From assembly GCA_018654745.1 (NCBI GenBank), contig JABILA010000135.1, positions 1 to 64,000 of the forward strand: DNA of 64,000 nt, given 5' to 3'. The notes under the pieces are model-generated. The model saw only the letters and a list, made by a program, of their open reading frames with translations, ran no database searches and was not told the DNA's origin. Numbering within the stretch: position 1 is the first letter of the stretch; each line of letters opens with the position of its first letter. The translations under genes were made by a program, and so were the position numbers. The stretch comes from Alphaproteobacteria bacterium. GTDB taxonomy: Bacteria; Pseudomonadota; Alphaproteobacteria; UBA2966. Below, piece after piece: positions 36,890 through 46,803 of this stretch.

Positions 36890-38812
36890 GTGAACAATAT
36901 GGGTAAAAACATGGTCCTCTGGATCATCATTGGCGTTTTGCTGGTGGCGGTCTTTAATTTGTTTCAGGGACCCTCGTCGCGTGGACCTGTCGATAGCCTG
37001 GCTTTCTCGGATTTTCTGGCCCAGGTCGACAGTCGTGAAATCAAGGATGTGACAATTCAGGGCGACGTGATTAACGGGCATTATTCAGATGGCCGTGCCT
37101 TTTCAACCTATGCACCGTTTGATCCCGGCCTGATCGACAAGCTGACGAAACAGGGTATTCGGATTTCGGCGGCACCCAAGGACGAAGGCTCTATCCTTCA
37201 AAGTATCTTCATCTCCTGGTTCCCGATGCTTCTGCTGATCGGCGTATGGATTTTCTTCATGCGTCAGATGCAAGGCGGTGGCGGCAAAGCCATGGGCTTT
37301 GGCAAGTCGAAAGCGCGCCTTTTGACAGAACGTTCCGGCAAAGTCACATTTGACGATGTTGCCGGTATCGACGAAGCCAAGGAAGAACTGGAAGAAATTG
37401 TTGAATTCCTGAAAGAGCCACAAAAATTCCAGCGCCTGGGTGGCAAGATACCCAAAGGTGCTTTGCTGGTGGGCCCTCCGGGTACGGGTAAGACTTTGTT
37501 GGCACGCGCCATTGCAGGTGAAGCCAATGTGCCGTTCTTCTCGATATCCGGTTCTGACTTCGTGGAAATGTTTGTTGGTGTAGGCGCCAGCCGTGTCCGC
37601 GACATGTTCGAACAGGGCAAGAAAAATTCACCCTGCATCATTTTCATCGACGAAATTGATGCTGTGGGCCGCCACCGTGGTGCTGGTTTGGGCGGTGGTA
37701 ACGATGAACGCGAACAGACACTGAACCAGTTGCTGGTTGAGATGGATGGATTTGAGACCAATGAAGGTGTCATCCTGGTTGCTGCAACCAACCGTCCTGA
37801 CGTGCTGGATCCGGCGCTGTTGCGTCCCGGCCGTTTTGACCGTCAGGTCGTTGTCCCGAACCCGGATATTCTCGGACGAGAAAAAATTCTCAAGGTTCAT
37901 ATCCGCAAGATCGCCATGGGGCCGGGTGTTGATATCCGCACCATTGCACGGGGAACACCTGGATTTTCCGGCGCTGATCTTGCCAACCTGGTAAACGAAG
38001 CCGCTTTGTTGGCAGCGCGTAAAGGTAAACGCGTTGTGACCTCGGCCGAGTTTGAAGACGCCAAGGACAAGGTCATGATGGGAACCGAGCGACGCTCGAT
38101 GGTGATGTCCGATGATGAGAAAAAACTGACAGCCTATCACGAAGCAGGCCATGCCGTTGTCGCAATTGAATGCCCGGCTTCTGATCCTGTCCACAAGGCA
38201 ACGATCATTCCGCGTGGACGCGCCCTGGGTATGGTCATGCGCCTGCCAGAGCGTGATCGTTTATCGCTCAGTCGTGAAAAACTGTTGGCGGATATTGCTG
38301 TTGCCATGGGCGGCCGAATCGCTGAAGAACAAATCTTCGGTGAAGACAAAGTAACCTCCGGAGCCTCTTCGGATATCGAACAGGCGACCAAAATGGCGCG
38401 CGCCATGGTGACGCGTTTTGGTATGTCAGACAAATTGGGGCCGCTTGCCTACGGTGAAAACGAAGAAGAAGTTTTCCTTGGTCACTCGGTTGCACGCACC
38501 CAGAATATGTCAGAAGCAACGGCCCAGATGATTGACGATGAAGTGCGACGCCTGGTGGAAGAATGTTACAACCGGGCTGAAACGATTCTCAAAGATGGCC
38601 TTGATAGCTTGCATACTGTCGCCCAGGGCCTGCTGGAATATGAAACGCTTTCGGGTGATGAAATCCAGAGCCTGATGAACGGTGATAAAATAGACCGTAC
38701 AACGCCGCCGGATGACGAACCTTCAGGCAATGCTCCATCGTCTTCTGCGGTGCCGAACTCTGGTGACAAGGATACCGGTGGCATGGAACCGGAACCACAA
38801 CCCGGGTCCTGA
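36890..38812 (+). CDS. ftsH: ATP-dependent zinc metalloprotease FtsH
   Basis: A 640-residue membrane protease: helices at about 7-24 and 108-126, an AAA+ domain with [21 protein letters not shown] and the [23 protein letters not shown]-type segment, then the zinc protease motif HEAGH and its distal Asp ligand region. It degrades misassembled membrane proteins and regulators such as sigma-32 and LpxC. The start is GTG at 36890 with TTGGAG ten bases upstream; ATG 36899 is an alternative. Confidence 0.96.
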   Translation: MNNMGKNMVLWIIIGVLLVAVFNLFQGPSSRGPVDSLAFSDFLAQVDSREIKDVTIQGDVINGHYSDGRAFSTYAPFDPGLIDKLTKQGIRISAAPKDEGSILQSIFISWFPMLLLIGVWIFFMRQMQGGGGKAMGFGKSKARLLTERSGKVTFDDVAGIDEAKEELEEIVEFLKEPQKFQRLGGKIPKGALLVGPPGTGKTLLARAIAGEANVPFFSISGSDFVEMFVGVGASRVRDMFEQGKKNSPCIIFIDEIDAVGRHRGAGLGGGNDEREQTLNQLLVEMDGFETNEGVILVAATNRPDVLDPALLRPGRFDRQVVVPNPDILGREKILKVHIRKIAMGPGVDIRTIARGTPGFSGADLANLVNEAALLAARKGKRVVTSAEFEDAKDKVMMGTERRSMVMSDDEKKLTAYHEAGHAVVAIECPASDPVHKATIIPRGRALGMVMRLPERDRLSLSREKLLADIAVAMGGRIAEEQIFGEDKVTSGASSDIEQATKMARAMVTRFGMSDKLGPLAYGENEEEVFLGHSVARTQNMSEATAQMIDDEVRRLVEECYNRAETILKDGLDSLHTVAQGLLEYETLSGDEIQSLMNGDKIDRTTPPDDEPSGNAPSSSAVPNSGDKDTGGMEPEPQPGS

Positions 38813-38833
38813 TTACAGATACCGGCAAAAATA

Positions 38834-39952
38834 ATGCGGAACGAAATACTGAAAAACCCTGCTTTGCCGCGGGGTTTTTCTTTGTCTGCCCGAATTTATC
38901 TACGACCCGTTGGTATAACGCCAGCAACAATTGCAGCACCTGACGCAAGGCTGCTTGCAGGTGGCCCGCTGGCATTTACTTCACTGGAAATTGCCGTGAG
39001 GGACGCGGGAGTTGTGCAACGGGCAACGGCCTCGATCGCTGACGTGCTGTGCTGGGCGGGGGAAGAAGGTCGCCTCGAAGAGACCGAAGCGCAGCTGGTG
39101 CGGATAACATCGTCGCGTGGAGGCATTGCGGGGATGGATTTTTCCAAACCCCTGGTCATGGGCATTCTGAATGTCACGCCGGACAGTTTTCATGATGGTG
39201 GCCTGGATGCGAATGCCAAGGCAGCAATCTCCAGAGGACAGGGCCTGAGGGAAGCTGGCGCACATATCGTCGACATTGGCGGCGAATCAACCCGACCCGG
39301 TGCCGCGCCGGTGCCTGATCAGGAGGAACTAGCGCGGGTATTGCCAGTCGTTGAAGGCCTTTCCGATCATGTCACGGTTTCTATCGATAGTCGCAGGGCC
39401 GGTGTGTTGTCGCAGTGCCTGCAAAAGGGTGCGGTAATTGCCAATGACGTCCACGCGCTGACTGGAGAAGGCAGCCTTGAGGCTGTCGCAACGGCGAAGG
39501 TACCGGTTATATTAATGCATGGCCCGGCAGACCCGACCGTTATGCAATCAGATACCGACTACGCGGATGTTGTCCTCGACACCTGGGACTGGCTGGAGGA
39601 ACGAATTAGACTCTGTGAATTGGCAGGTATACCAGGGCAGAAAATTTTGGTTGATCCTGGTATTGGATTTTCAAAGACTGCGGCACAAAGTGCCAGGGTT
39701 CTGGGAGACATATCCTTGTTCCACAGTCTGGGATGTGCGGTTGTTCTGGGTGCATCCCGCAAGAGCTTTATTGCTGGAGTCTCGCGCGGTGAAGCCAGTG
39801 AGGACCGCCTGGCAGGATCTATCACTGCGGTAAATTATGCACTCTCGCAGGGTGTTCAGGTCATGCGCGTGCACGATGTTGCCGAGACCGTTCAGGCAAT
39901 TTCGGTTTGGCAGTCATTTCAACGGAATGGCGTTGCTGGACAGGACAATTAA
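38834..39952 (+). CDS. folP: Dihydropteroate synthase FolP
   Basis: A TIM-barrel enzyme joining pABA to dihydropterin pyrophosphate; motifs are MGILNVTPDSFHDGG, DIGGESTRPGA, SIDSRRAGV and GASRKSFIAG. An N-terminal extension of about 110 residues precedes the barrel, as is common in alphaproteobacteria. The ATG at 38834 gives 372 residues, but the first 16 codons are overlain by a terminator-like hairpin (38852-38880). Because relatives tend to start near ARIYLRPVG, a TTG at 38882 is a plausible real start. It lies 21 bases after ftsH. Confidence 0.92.
   Translation: MRNEILKNPALPRGFSLSARIYLRPVGITPATIAAPDARLLAGGPLAFTSLEIAVRDAGVVQRATASIADVLCWAGEEGRLEETEAQLVRITSSRGGIAGMDFSKPLVMGILNVTPDSFHDGGLDANAKAAISRGQGLREAGAHIVDIGGESTRPGAAPVPDQEELARVLPVVEGLSDHVTVSIDSRRAGVLSQCLQKGAVIANDVHALTGEGSLEAVATAKVPVILMHGPADPTVMQSDTDYADVVLDTWDWLEERIRLCELAGIPGQKILVDPGIGFSKTAAQSARVLGDISLFHSLGCAVVLGASRKSFIAGVSRGEASEDRLAGSITAVNYALSQGVQVMRVHDVAETVQAISVWQSFQRNGVAGQDN
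38852..38880 (+). terminator. Terminator-like hairpin at the ftsH-folP junction
   Basis: AAAAACCC-t-GC pairs with GC-g-GGGTTTTT around TTTGCC and is followed by CTTTG. It has the shape of an intrinsic terminator for ftsH, yet overlaps the first codons of the longest folP frame. It may partially separate the two genes or regulate folP. Confidence 0.7.
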
Positions 39953-40105
39953 CCGGATTGAAAGAACCTGTCAGACAATGTGATTCGCACTGTAGAAATA
40001 ATGGCGTATAAGAACAACAAAATCAGGCATTGCCGGATTTGACGGAAACATACTGGACGGCAAACGTCATGAATGACGGCCTGCCAGACTGAAAGAAATA
40101 CCAGG

Positions 40106-41461
40106 ATGACACGGAAATATTTCGGCACGGATGGAATCAGGGGCACCGCAAATACCGGCTCCATGACGGCGGATGTCGCCATGCGGGTAGGCACGGCGGC
40201 TGGCTTGCAGTTCGTCCGCGGAGACCATCGCCATCGGGTCGTGATTGGCAAAGATACCAGATTGTCCGGCTATATGATTGAGCCTGCATTGACGGCCGGA
40301 TTTGTCTCGGTCGGAATGGATGTCATTCTGGTCGGACCGATGCCCACGCCTGCTGTTGCCATGTTGACCCGCAGCCTGCGGGCGGACCTCGGTGTTGTCA
40401 TTTCAGCATCTCACAATCCCTATTTCGACAACGGCATCAAATTGTTCGGACCTGACGGATATAAACTGTCGGACGAAACCGAACTTGAAATAGAACGGCG
40501 GATGGACTCTGACATGTCTGACGGCCTGGCAACTTCGCGTGACCTTGGTCGGGCGTCGCGTCTGGATGATGCCGAAGGCCGCTACATCGAATTTGCCAAA
40601 AATACTTTCCGCAAGTCCCTGACTCTGGATGGCCTCAAAATTGTTATCGATTGCGCCAATGGTGCCGCTTATAAAGTCGCCCCGACTGTTTTGTGGGAAC
40701 TCGGTGCGGAGGTGATCAAGGTCGGCACTTCTCCTGACGGATTTAACATCAATCAGGATTGTGGCTCGACCAGTCCCGCAACGATGTGTGAACAGGTTGT
40801 GGCGCACGGTGCGGATATTGGTATTGCCCTGGATGGTGACGCTGATCGGCTTGTGATGGCGGATGAAAACGGCAGACTTGTTGATGGCGATCAACTCATG
40901 GCCATGATTGCGACTTCGTGGCAGGACCGGGGACGGTTAACCGGTGATGGTCTGGTGGCCACTTCGATGTCGAACCTCGGGCTTGAAAGGTATCTTCAAA
41001 GCCGCGGGCTTGGCCTGGTGCGCACCAATGTTGGTGATCGCTACGTGGTCGAAGAAATGCGTCGCAACGGCTACAACCTGGGTGGCGAACAGTCCGGCCA
41101 CATCATTATGGGTGACTTCAACACAACAGGTGACGGCCTTATTGCGGCGTTGCAAGCCATCGCCGTCATCGCCCGCGATGGACGCCCCGCCAGTGAAGCG
41201 GCCCGTTTGTTTGAACCATTGCCACAACTATTGAAAAACGTTCGCTATACGACAGGACAGCCCCTGCAGGACACGTTTGTACAGCAGGCCATAAATGATG
41301 GTGGTGCCCGTCTGGGAGATACCGGACGCGTCCTGATACGCGAATCCGGCACAGAGCCCTTGATCCGCGTCATGGCCGAAGGTGATGACCAGGGACTGGT
41401 GACTTCAGTTGTCGATGACATCGTATCGGTCGTGGAGAATTATGTGAGTGCACAGGGGTAA
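40106..41461 (+). CDS. glmM: Phosphoglucosamine mutase GlmM
   Basis: A 451-residue enzyme converting glucosamine-6-P to glucosamine-1-P for UDP-GlcNAc. Motifs are [13 protein letters not shown], the active-site serine loop [12 protein letters not shown], the metal loop [15 protein letters not shown] and the phosphate loop [12 protein letters not shown]. The start at 40106 ([10 protein letters not shown]) is preferred to 40073. It ends the conserved ftsH-folP-glmM run. Confidence 0.96.
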   Translation: MTRKYFGTDGIRGTANTGSMTADVAMRVGTAAGLQFVRGDHRHRVVIGKDTRLSGYMIEPALTAGFVSVGMDVILVGPMPTPAVAMLTRSLRADLGVVISASHNPYFDNGIKLFGPDGYKLSDETELEIERRMDSDMSDGLATSRDLGRASRLDDAEGRYIEFAKNTFRKSLTLDGLKIVIDCANGAAYKVAPTVLWELGAEVIKVGTSPDGFNINQDCGSTSPATMCEQVVAHGADIGIALDGDADRLVMADENGRLVDGDQLMAMIATSWQDRGRLTGDGLVATSMSNLGLERYLQSRGLGLVRTNVGDRYVVEEMRRNGYNLGGEQSGHIIMGDFNTTGDGLIAALQAIAVIARDGRPASEAARLFEPLPQLLKNVRYTTGQPLQDTFVQQAINDGGARLGDTGRVLIRESGTEPLIRVMAEGDDQGLVTSVVDDIVSVVENYVSAQG

Positions 41462-41546
41462 CGCGCGATTTTGAATACGAGAAATACTTGCAAAAGTAGT
41501 ATAAAGCGATAGACTTGAGAGAAATTCATAGTCAGGGGTTTCTCTA

Positions 41547-42188
41547 GTGCAAGTGGTTGAATCCAAAGTAATAATTAACAAAATTTTTCGGTCAGTACTA
41601 ATTGTTGTAGCAGGTGTTTATCTCAGCTCGTGTCAGTCAGGTGCCCCTGGAAAAACCATAACATTGTCGAACGGGGCCAAGACAACGGAAACAGTTGCGA
41701 GGGAAATTTCTGAACCAAAATTCAATGCATTCCTGTACTTGAAAAATTTCTCGAAAGTTGAATATTCCCGCCAGGCCAATTACTCAGTAGAAAAAGAAAA
41801 ATACTATCAGGGCGGTGGCTATACGCTCAATATCCAGCATACGCTTCGGAGTTGGTTTGGGAACAATGTTGAACAGGGATATCAGGACAAGGCCCGATTT
41901 GTCCAGTTTCTGAAGACTGTTCGTAAACCGGAGCTCGAATCTTCTATTCAGTTTGTCAGATTAAGCAACGGCTACGGATATTATGCCAACAATGATCGAT
42001 GCATTGTTGCCCGATTCGCGAAACGAATTAAGTCCCATACGATTTTTGACAACGACTCAGGCCAGCCAGATACAATTGTGATGCTTGTAACTTGCCAGGG
42101 TTTGACGGTGTCTGCGGAGGAATTCATGGACTTGCTGGATTTCGCAGGTGATAAAGACAGGGCATCTGATTATCGTGTGAAAGGTTAA
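41547..42188 (+). CDS. Orphan lipoprotein, unknown function
   Basis: 213 residues with a lipoprotein signal (FRSVLIVVAGVYLSSC; Cys at about 29). The mature region is polar, with repeated aromatic residues (YSVEKEKYYQGGGY, GNNVEQGYQDKARFV), a GYGYYANNDRC segment and two further cysteines that might form a disulphide. I recognise no domain. The start is GTG at 41547 with AGGGG upstream. The first part of the gene is richer in A/T than its neighbours, which hints at later acquisition. It is convergent with the degenerate adenylate-forming gene. Confidence 0.7.
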   Translation: MQVVESKVIINKIFRSVLIVVAGVYLSSCQSGAPGKTITLSNGAKTTETVAREISEPKFNAFLYLKNFSKVEYSRQANYSVEKEKYYQGGGYTLNIQHTLRSWFGNNVEQGYQDKARFVQFLKTVRKPELESSIQFVRLSNGYGYYANNDRCIVARFAKRIKSHTIFDNDSGQPDTIVMLVTCQGLTVSAEEFMDLLDFAGDKDRASDYRVKG

Positions 42189-42223
42189 GTTGGGGACAAG
42201 CCAGCTTCCCTTGATCTGAACGT

Positions 42224-43642
42224 TCAGAAGAGACGAAATAGATTGTTCCGACGAACGGATTTGCAGCCGACGCGATGCCAGCCATCCAGGGTGCGAAAAC
42301 TACCTTCCCGATTTTCTGAACCCAGATGGCCAACACATAGACCCGGACCGCGAAGCTGTAAATCACCTTGTTCACCTTCTGGCACAGGTGTGCCGTATTC
42401 GTTGACGGCGCGAGCTTCCGCTCCGTTTACAGGATTTAGACTTTTCTCTTCACTGTCGTCTTCCAACAAAGCGGTCATCATATGAAACTCGCTGGCGAGG
42501 CTGAGTGGTCCTGATTGCAGCTGGTTTGGGGAATTCGGGATTAATGGGGGTGTCCCGGTATTGATCCGTACAGTTTGGCCTTTTTGCAGTGCCAGATGAA
42601 CGAAATGCCACCAGGAGGTAATATCTGTTTCCGCGCTGTCTTCGGGTTTTGTCTTCGATGACGATGCGGGCGCGAGCAAATTCTGATGTGAAAAAATGGC
42701 GAAACAGCTGTTGTCACTATCTGCGGGTAAAAGCAAAGCAGGGTCTGTTGCGGCAAGTCCGGTATCTGGTCCCACATGGGTATGAACATCATTGTCCGAG
42801 AGTAAATCCGACAAGGAAAGATCTGATCCATCCAAGCCGATGACAAGGTTAAGGGATTTGGAGGCGCTTGCAAGGCCTGCCAGTTCAGCCATCAGCGCAG
42901 GTTGCTCCGGGGCCGAATTGCAAATCACGGCTGCGGCTTCTGTTCGTTTGAGGCAGGCGGCAAGTGCCGCAGCGCTTATGTCCGGTGACAGAGGCAGGAA
43001 TACACCACCCGCCATCAATGTAGTAAAGTAACAGGTGATCTGATCGATACTTGTAGGCAGGTTCGAGACGAGAATATCGCCACGCTTTAGTCCCTGAACC
43101 CGCAATCCCGCTGTCAGACAGTCGCAGCGCTCCTTCAGTGCCTCCCACGTCAACGAATTGTCATTGTCGGCAAGAGCAATGTCGTTCGGGTTGCTGGCAG
43201 CATGTTGCTCCAGAACATCGGGAACGCGTTTGTTGGTCCAAAAGCCCTCACGAATATACAACGCCGCCTGTTCTGCCGGGATGTTGATGGACTGGCGCAG
43301 GCGAACTGCAGCGTCGCTCATTTCAAATTTTTCTTCCGGGTCCTGATAGCGGTCTTCGCGATAGCGCATGCCGCCCCCCAAACGATAGAGCTTGCGATAC
43401 TGGTTCAGGCGAAAACGGCGGCGCTCCGTAATATTGCGAATAAACGTTACCTGTTCTGTCGCCAGACCAAGCTTCACTGCGATTTCAGGGTCGGTCAGGC
43501 CCATGTCTTCACGCTGTGCCTGCCAGGCTTCGTGATCGAGGTGCCGGACAGGGTCTCCCCGTCGGATTTGCACGTTGAGGCTGAGATCAAAAATGATCTC
43601 ACTCCAGGTATCGATCATCTGTTCGGAAACACCGTAAGGCAT
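42224..43642 (-). CDS. Degenerate adenylate-forming (ANL) protein with N-terminal HTH-like region
   Basis: 472 residues. Residues 1-110 are basic and include LTDPEIAVKLGLATEQVTF, which looks like a helix-turn-helix. Residues 138-300 align by eye with the N-terminal part of acyl-CoA synthetases (VPDVLEQHAASNPNDIALAD, LTWEALKERC, VFLPLSPD). Where the ATP-binding loop TSGTTG-x-PKG should be, only FAIFSHQNLLAP is found, and after PEGEQGDLQLRGPG the protein ends with no C-terminal lid domain. It is therefore probably catalytically dead or a truncated relic, though the frame is intact. Its ATG is shared by one base with the stop of the next gene upstream. Confidence 0.68.
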   Translation of the reverse strand: MPYGVSEQMIDTWSEIIFDLSLNVQIRRGDPVRHLDHEAWQAQREDMGLTDPEIAVKLGLATEQVTFIRNITERRRFRLNQYRKLYRLGGGMRYREDRYQDPEEKFEMSDAAVRLRQSINIPAEQAALYIREGFWTNKRVPDVLEQHAASNPNDIALADNDNSLTWEALKERCDCLTAGLRVQGLKRGDILVSNLPTSIDQITCYFTTLMAGGVFLPLSPDISAAALAACLKRTEAAAVICNSAPEQPALMAELAGLASASKSLNLVIGLDGSDLSLSDLLSDNDVHTHVGPDTGLAATDPALLLPADSDNSCFAIFSHQNLLAPASSSKTKPEDSAETDITSWWHFVHLALQKGQTVRINTGTPPLIPNSPNQLQSGPLSLASEFHMMTALLEDDSEEKSLNPVNGAEARAVNEYGTPVPEGEQGDLQLRGPGLCVGHLGSENREGSFRTLDGWHRVGCKSVRRNNLFRLF

Positions 43643-44568
43643 CAGGTGTCTCCTTCCTGATGATCACCTGCTGCCAGTTCGCGCAGGGTTTTTGCCCGTT
43701 TGATCGGATCGACCATTGTACCTTGCGTGGCAATGGGACAAACGCGCATACATTCGAAACACTGGGCGTTGGTATCCACCCCCGCTGTTGCCTTATAGAA
43801 AAAGGACTGGCTTTCAGCCCCGTACAGAACTTCTTCGCGGTCGAGGTGGTCGTGGGCGGTGATCGCCTTTTCCATGATGGTTGGCATGTTTTCATATTGC
43901 TGGCACAACTCGGCACAGCGATACATATCAAAGCGGCTTTCCTCGACATTGCCATCATCATCCAGCCTGGCGCTCAGACATTGTACGGGGCAAAATTTCT
44001 GACAAGGTGTCTGGCCGGTTTCCTTATAAACAGAAACGCAACTGGGTGTAGGACAAGGGTTCTCTGCCATGGGCTGGTCCGGTGGCAGTGGCATTTCCGT
44101 GAAGACAGATCCGTAATAGATCAGGCCATATTCTGGATCGAGCAGGATATCACCGGCCAGTGACCTGGCCCCTGTACCAGCCAGTTCCGCATGCAGTTTC
44201 AGGCTTTGCAGGGGCAGGCGTGCACCGAACTCCGGATCAACATGAGGTGGGCAATAGATCGAACGATAGCCATAGTGCGATTCAATGTGAAATGACAAAC
44301 CGACGGCGACACGATAAATGCGTCCGACATTTGCACCGACGGAAGTCATGACTTTTGCCGGTGCCCGCCAGGTGCCCTGGGTGGGGCCGCTGACGGCGAT
44401 GGAAAGAACAGATTTGACACCAGGCAGCAATGCAGACGGTCCATGACCAGGCGGAGAGAATTTTTCAACTGTTGCGGCGTCGGCAATGCCAAATCTGGCA
44501 GCACCGCGTTTCAGCGCATAGGTGCGAAGTTCGGTTTTGGCCGCTTCCGGATCCTGTTCATCGCTCAT
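43642..44568 (-). CDS. 4Fe-4S ferredoxin-type protein, epoxyqueuosine reductase/reductive-dehalogenase-like
   Basis: A 308-residue protein with a QueG-like N-terminal part (RFGIADAATVEKFSPPGHG) and two cysteine clusters: PCPTPSCVSVYK...CQKFCPVQC and CFECMRVCPIA, enough for two [4Fe-4S] clusters. Such proteins usually pair the clusters with a cobalamin-binding domain, but I cannot confirm the corrinoid site. A queG assignment seems unlikely, because the downstream gene is an ANL-like protein and the upstream gene an acyl-CoA ligase. A redox role on an acyl or aromatic substrate is a guess. It is coupled to the following gene through a TGATG overlap. Confidence 0.72.
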   Translation of the reverse strand: MSDEQDPEAAKTELRTYALKRGAARFGIADAATVEKFSPPGHGPSALLPGVKSVLSIAVSGPTQGTWRAPAKVMTSVGANVGRIYRVAVGLSFHIESHYGYRSIYCPPHVDPEFGARLPLQSLKLHAELAGTGARSLAGDILLDPEYGLIYYGSVFTEMPLPPDQPMAENPCPTPSCVSVYKETGQTPCQKFCPVQCLSARLDDDGNVEESRFDMYRCAELCQQYENMPTIMEKAITAHDHLDREEVLYGAESQSFFYKATAGVDTNAQCFECMRVCPIATQGTMVDPIKRAKTLRELAAGDHQEGDT

Positions 44569-44575
44569 GCCGTTA

Positions 44576-46087
44576 TTAGTCCTTGATCATATCCCGTAGC
44601 TCATGTTTCAAGATTTTGCCCATGGCATTTCGCGGCAAGGCGTCGACGAATATCACCTCTTTGGGGTGCTTGAAATGCGCCAGAACATCCACAAAAAGTT
44701 CCAGAATGTCGGGTTTTGCGACAGAAATACCCAGTTTTGCGACTGCAAATACCACCGGAACCTCGCCCCATTTGTCGTGGCGCTTGCCGACAACAGCGGC
44801 TTCCGCCAGAGCATCATATTCGGCCAGGACATTCTCAAGTTCAGCCGGATAAATATTTTCACCGCCTGAGATAATCATATCTTTTTTGCGATCATCGATA
44901 TAAAGAAACCCCTCTTCATCGGCATGGGCCATATCTGCGGTGTGATACCAGCCACCTTTCAGGACCTCCGCTGAAAGTTCCGGTTGGTTCCAGTACCCTG
45001 TCATCAGATTCGGGCCACGCACCAGAATTTCACCGGAAACCCCCTGAGGCACGTCGTTGCCGTCGTCATCCACCAGGCGAATTTCACAGTGCAGCGCAGC
45101 CTTGCCTACCGATCCGACCTTGTGGGTATCGTGCCGCGTCAAGGCCGTGGCGATCGGTGCTGTTTCCGTGCAGCCATAGATGTTACCGACAGCCACACCA
45201 CGTTCCTGCAACCCGAGTATCAGTTTATCTGCGACAAAAGTTGAGCCCGTATCGACAACGCGCAAACTTGAAAAATCAGTCGTCGACCATTTTGGATGCG
45301 CCATCATTGCATCGATCTGGGCCGGAACCAGGACGGTCAGGGTGATGGCTTCCCGTTCGATTGCATCCAGCGTTGCCTCGACGTCAAAAGCCGGATGCAT
45401 GATGACCGTTGCGCCAATGTGAAAAGCCGGGAAAGTCAGGATGTTCAGGCCACCGACATGGAACATGGGCAGGTTCGTTAACACCCTGTCCTGGCTGGTT
45501 AATTCGTGCATATGGGTGCTGTTGATGGCGTTAAAAAAGAACGCATTCTGGTTCAGAATTGCGCCCTTTGGGGCACCTGTTGCACCAGACGTATAGCAGA
45601 TTAGCAGCGGGCTATCCGGCCCGGCACCTTGCGCGCCTTTCAGGCCATCACCGACATGTGTTTTCAGATTGTGATAGGCAAACCAGCCCGCTGGCACATC
45701 GCTCATGCCAACCAGCTCGGCGTTGCCGATGCTTTTGCCCAGGCGAATGGCGTGGTCGTAATAATCAGGCTCAACAAACAGAACCCTTGGTTCAAAATCG
45801 GCAATCATGACCTGATGTTCGTTCAGCGTCAGACGCCAGTTCAGGGGCACAGTTATCGCCCCGATCCGGGCGCAGGCAAAAAACAGGGCAACCAGTTCCG
45901 GCGAATTCAATCCGAGATATCCAACCCTGTCACCCGTTTTGACGGATAGTTCGTTGCGCAACACGGCCGAAAGTCTGGCTACTCGCCGGGCAAGATCCGC
46001 CCAGGTGTAATCTGTACCTTCAAAGCGAATGGCAACTTTTTCAGGGGTGAAAGCCGCGTGGTGATCAACCCAGCTTGAAATATCCAT
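44576..46087 (-). CDS. Acyl-CoA synthetase (AMP-forming)
   Basis: A 503-residue ANL enzyme with the ATP-binding loop CYTSGATGAPKGAI, NIYGCTETAP, TGYWNQPE, the hinge DRKKDMIISGGENIYPAE and the catalytic-lysine region PRNAMGKILK near the C-terminus. It activates a carboxylic acid to the acyl-CoA through an acyl-adenylate; medium/long-chain or aromatic acids are likely substrates. All motifs missing from the degenerate protein two genes downstream are present here. It is eight bases upstream of the Fe-S gene. Confidence 0.9.
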   Translation of the reverse strand: MDISSWVDHHAAFTPEKVAIRFEGTDYTWADLARRVARLSAVLRNELSVKTGDRVGYLGLNSPELVALFFACARIGAITVPLNWRLTLNEHQVMIADFEPRVLFVEPDYYDHAIRLGKSIGNAELVGMSDVPAGWFAYHNLKTHVGDGLKGAQGAGPDSPLLICYTSGATGAPKGAILNQNAFFFNAINSTHMHELTSQDRVLTNLPMFHVGGLNILTFPAFHIGATVIMHPAFDVEATLDAIEREAITLTVLVPAQIDAMMAHPKWSTTDFSSLRVVDTGSTFVADKLILGLQERGVAVGNIYGCTETAPIATALTRHDTHKVGSVGKAALHCEIRLVDDDGNDVPQGVSGEILVRGPNLMTGYWNQPELSAEVLKGGWYHTADMAHADEEGFLYIDDRKKDMIISGGENIYPAELENVLAEYDALAEAAVVGKRHDKWGEVPVVFAVAKLGISVAKPDILELFVDVLAHFKHPKEVIFVDALPRNAMGKILKHELRDMIKD

Positions 46088-46140
46088 ATGTGGTTCCGGT
46101 ACTGTTCCTGTTATGTCGGTATGATTTCGTGATCCCGGCG

Positions 46141-46770
46141 TCAGGTCAATGGCAACATGACATGAGCCTTGAAGGCCGGGCGTTGGCTTAATGCGTCATA
46201 CCATCTTCTCAGGTTTTTCAAGTCCGGGCGATCAATTTCCATTTGATACCAACGGTTTACAAATCCACCAACCGGAATATCACCACTGCTCGGCGTATCG
46301 CCAGCCACATATTCCTGTGTTCCAAGATGCTGATCCAGCATTCCAAGCATGCGTCCCGCCTGGACAATGGCAGCTGCAAGAGCTTCGGCATTTTGATCTT
46401 CCGGTGCTGTACGAATCAGTGTCCAGAAAATCACTGTCATGGGGGGCTGTAATTCGCCCAGGGCCCAGTCCATCCATTGACTGGCAATTCCTCTGGCTTG
46501 CGCCGTAACAGGTTGCCAGGCACCGTCGTCGTACTGGTCGACCAGGTAACGAACGATCGCGTTTGATTCCCACATGACATGGTCGCCGTCGATCAGCACC
46601 GGGATTTTACCGTTCGGATTTTTGGCCAGATAGTCGGCTGTATCGTTGCCGCCAAAAGCACCACCATAATCATGCCGATCAACTTCCAGCCCTAGTTCAG
46701 CCGCGCACCACATTACTTTTTGAACGTTGACCGAACTGGTCCGCCCCAGAACGTGAATTGTTTTGGACAT
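46141..46770 (-). CDS. Glutathione S-transferase family protein
   Basis: 209 residues: a thioredoxin-fold N-terminal domain (about 1-80) with GRTSSVNVQKVMWCAAELG and NPNGKIPVLIDGD...WESNAIVRYL, the cis-Pro and glutathione-binding motifs, then an all-helical domain with a SGDIPVGGFVNRW N-cap motif. The Ser in RTSSVN may be the catalytic residue. Its substrate is unknown. AAGGAG precedes the ATG by five bases. It may belong with the acyl-CoA genes on the same strand. Confidence 0.88.
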   Translation of the reverse strand: MSKTIHVLGRTSSVNVQKVMWCAAELGLEVDRHDYGGAFGGNDTADYLAKNPNGKIPVLIDGDHVMWESNAIVRYLVDQYDDGAWQPVTAQARGIASQWMDWALGELQPPMTVIFWTLIRTAPEDQNAEALAAAIVQAGRMLGMLDQHLGTQEYVAGDTPSSGDIPVGGFVNRWYQMEIDRPDLKNLRRWYDALSQRPAFKAHVMLPLT

Positions 46771-46803
46771 GCTAACTCCTTGAAAAAAATATGTTAATTT
46801 GCG

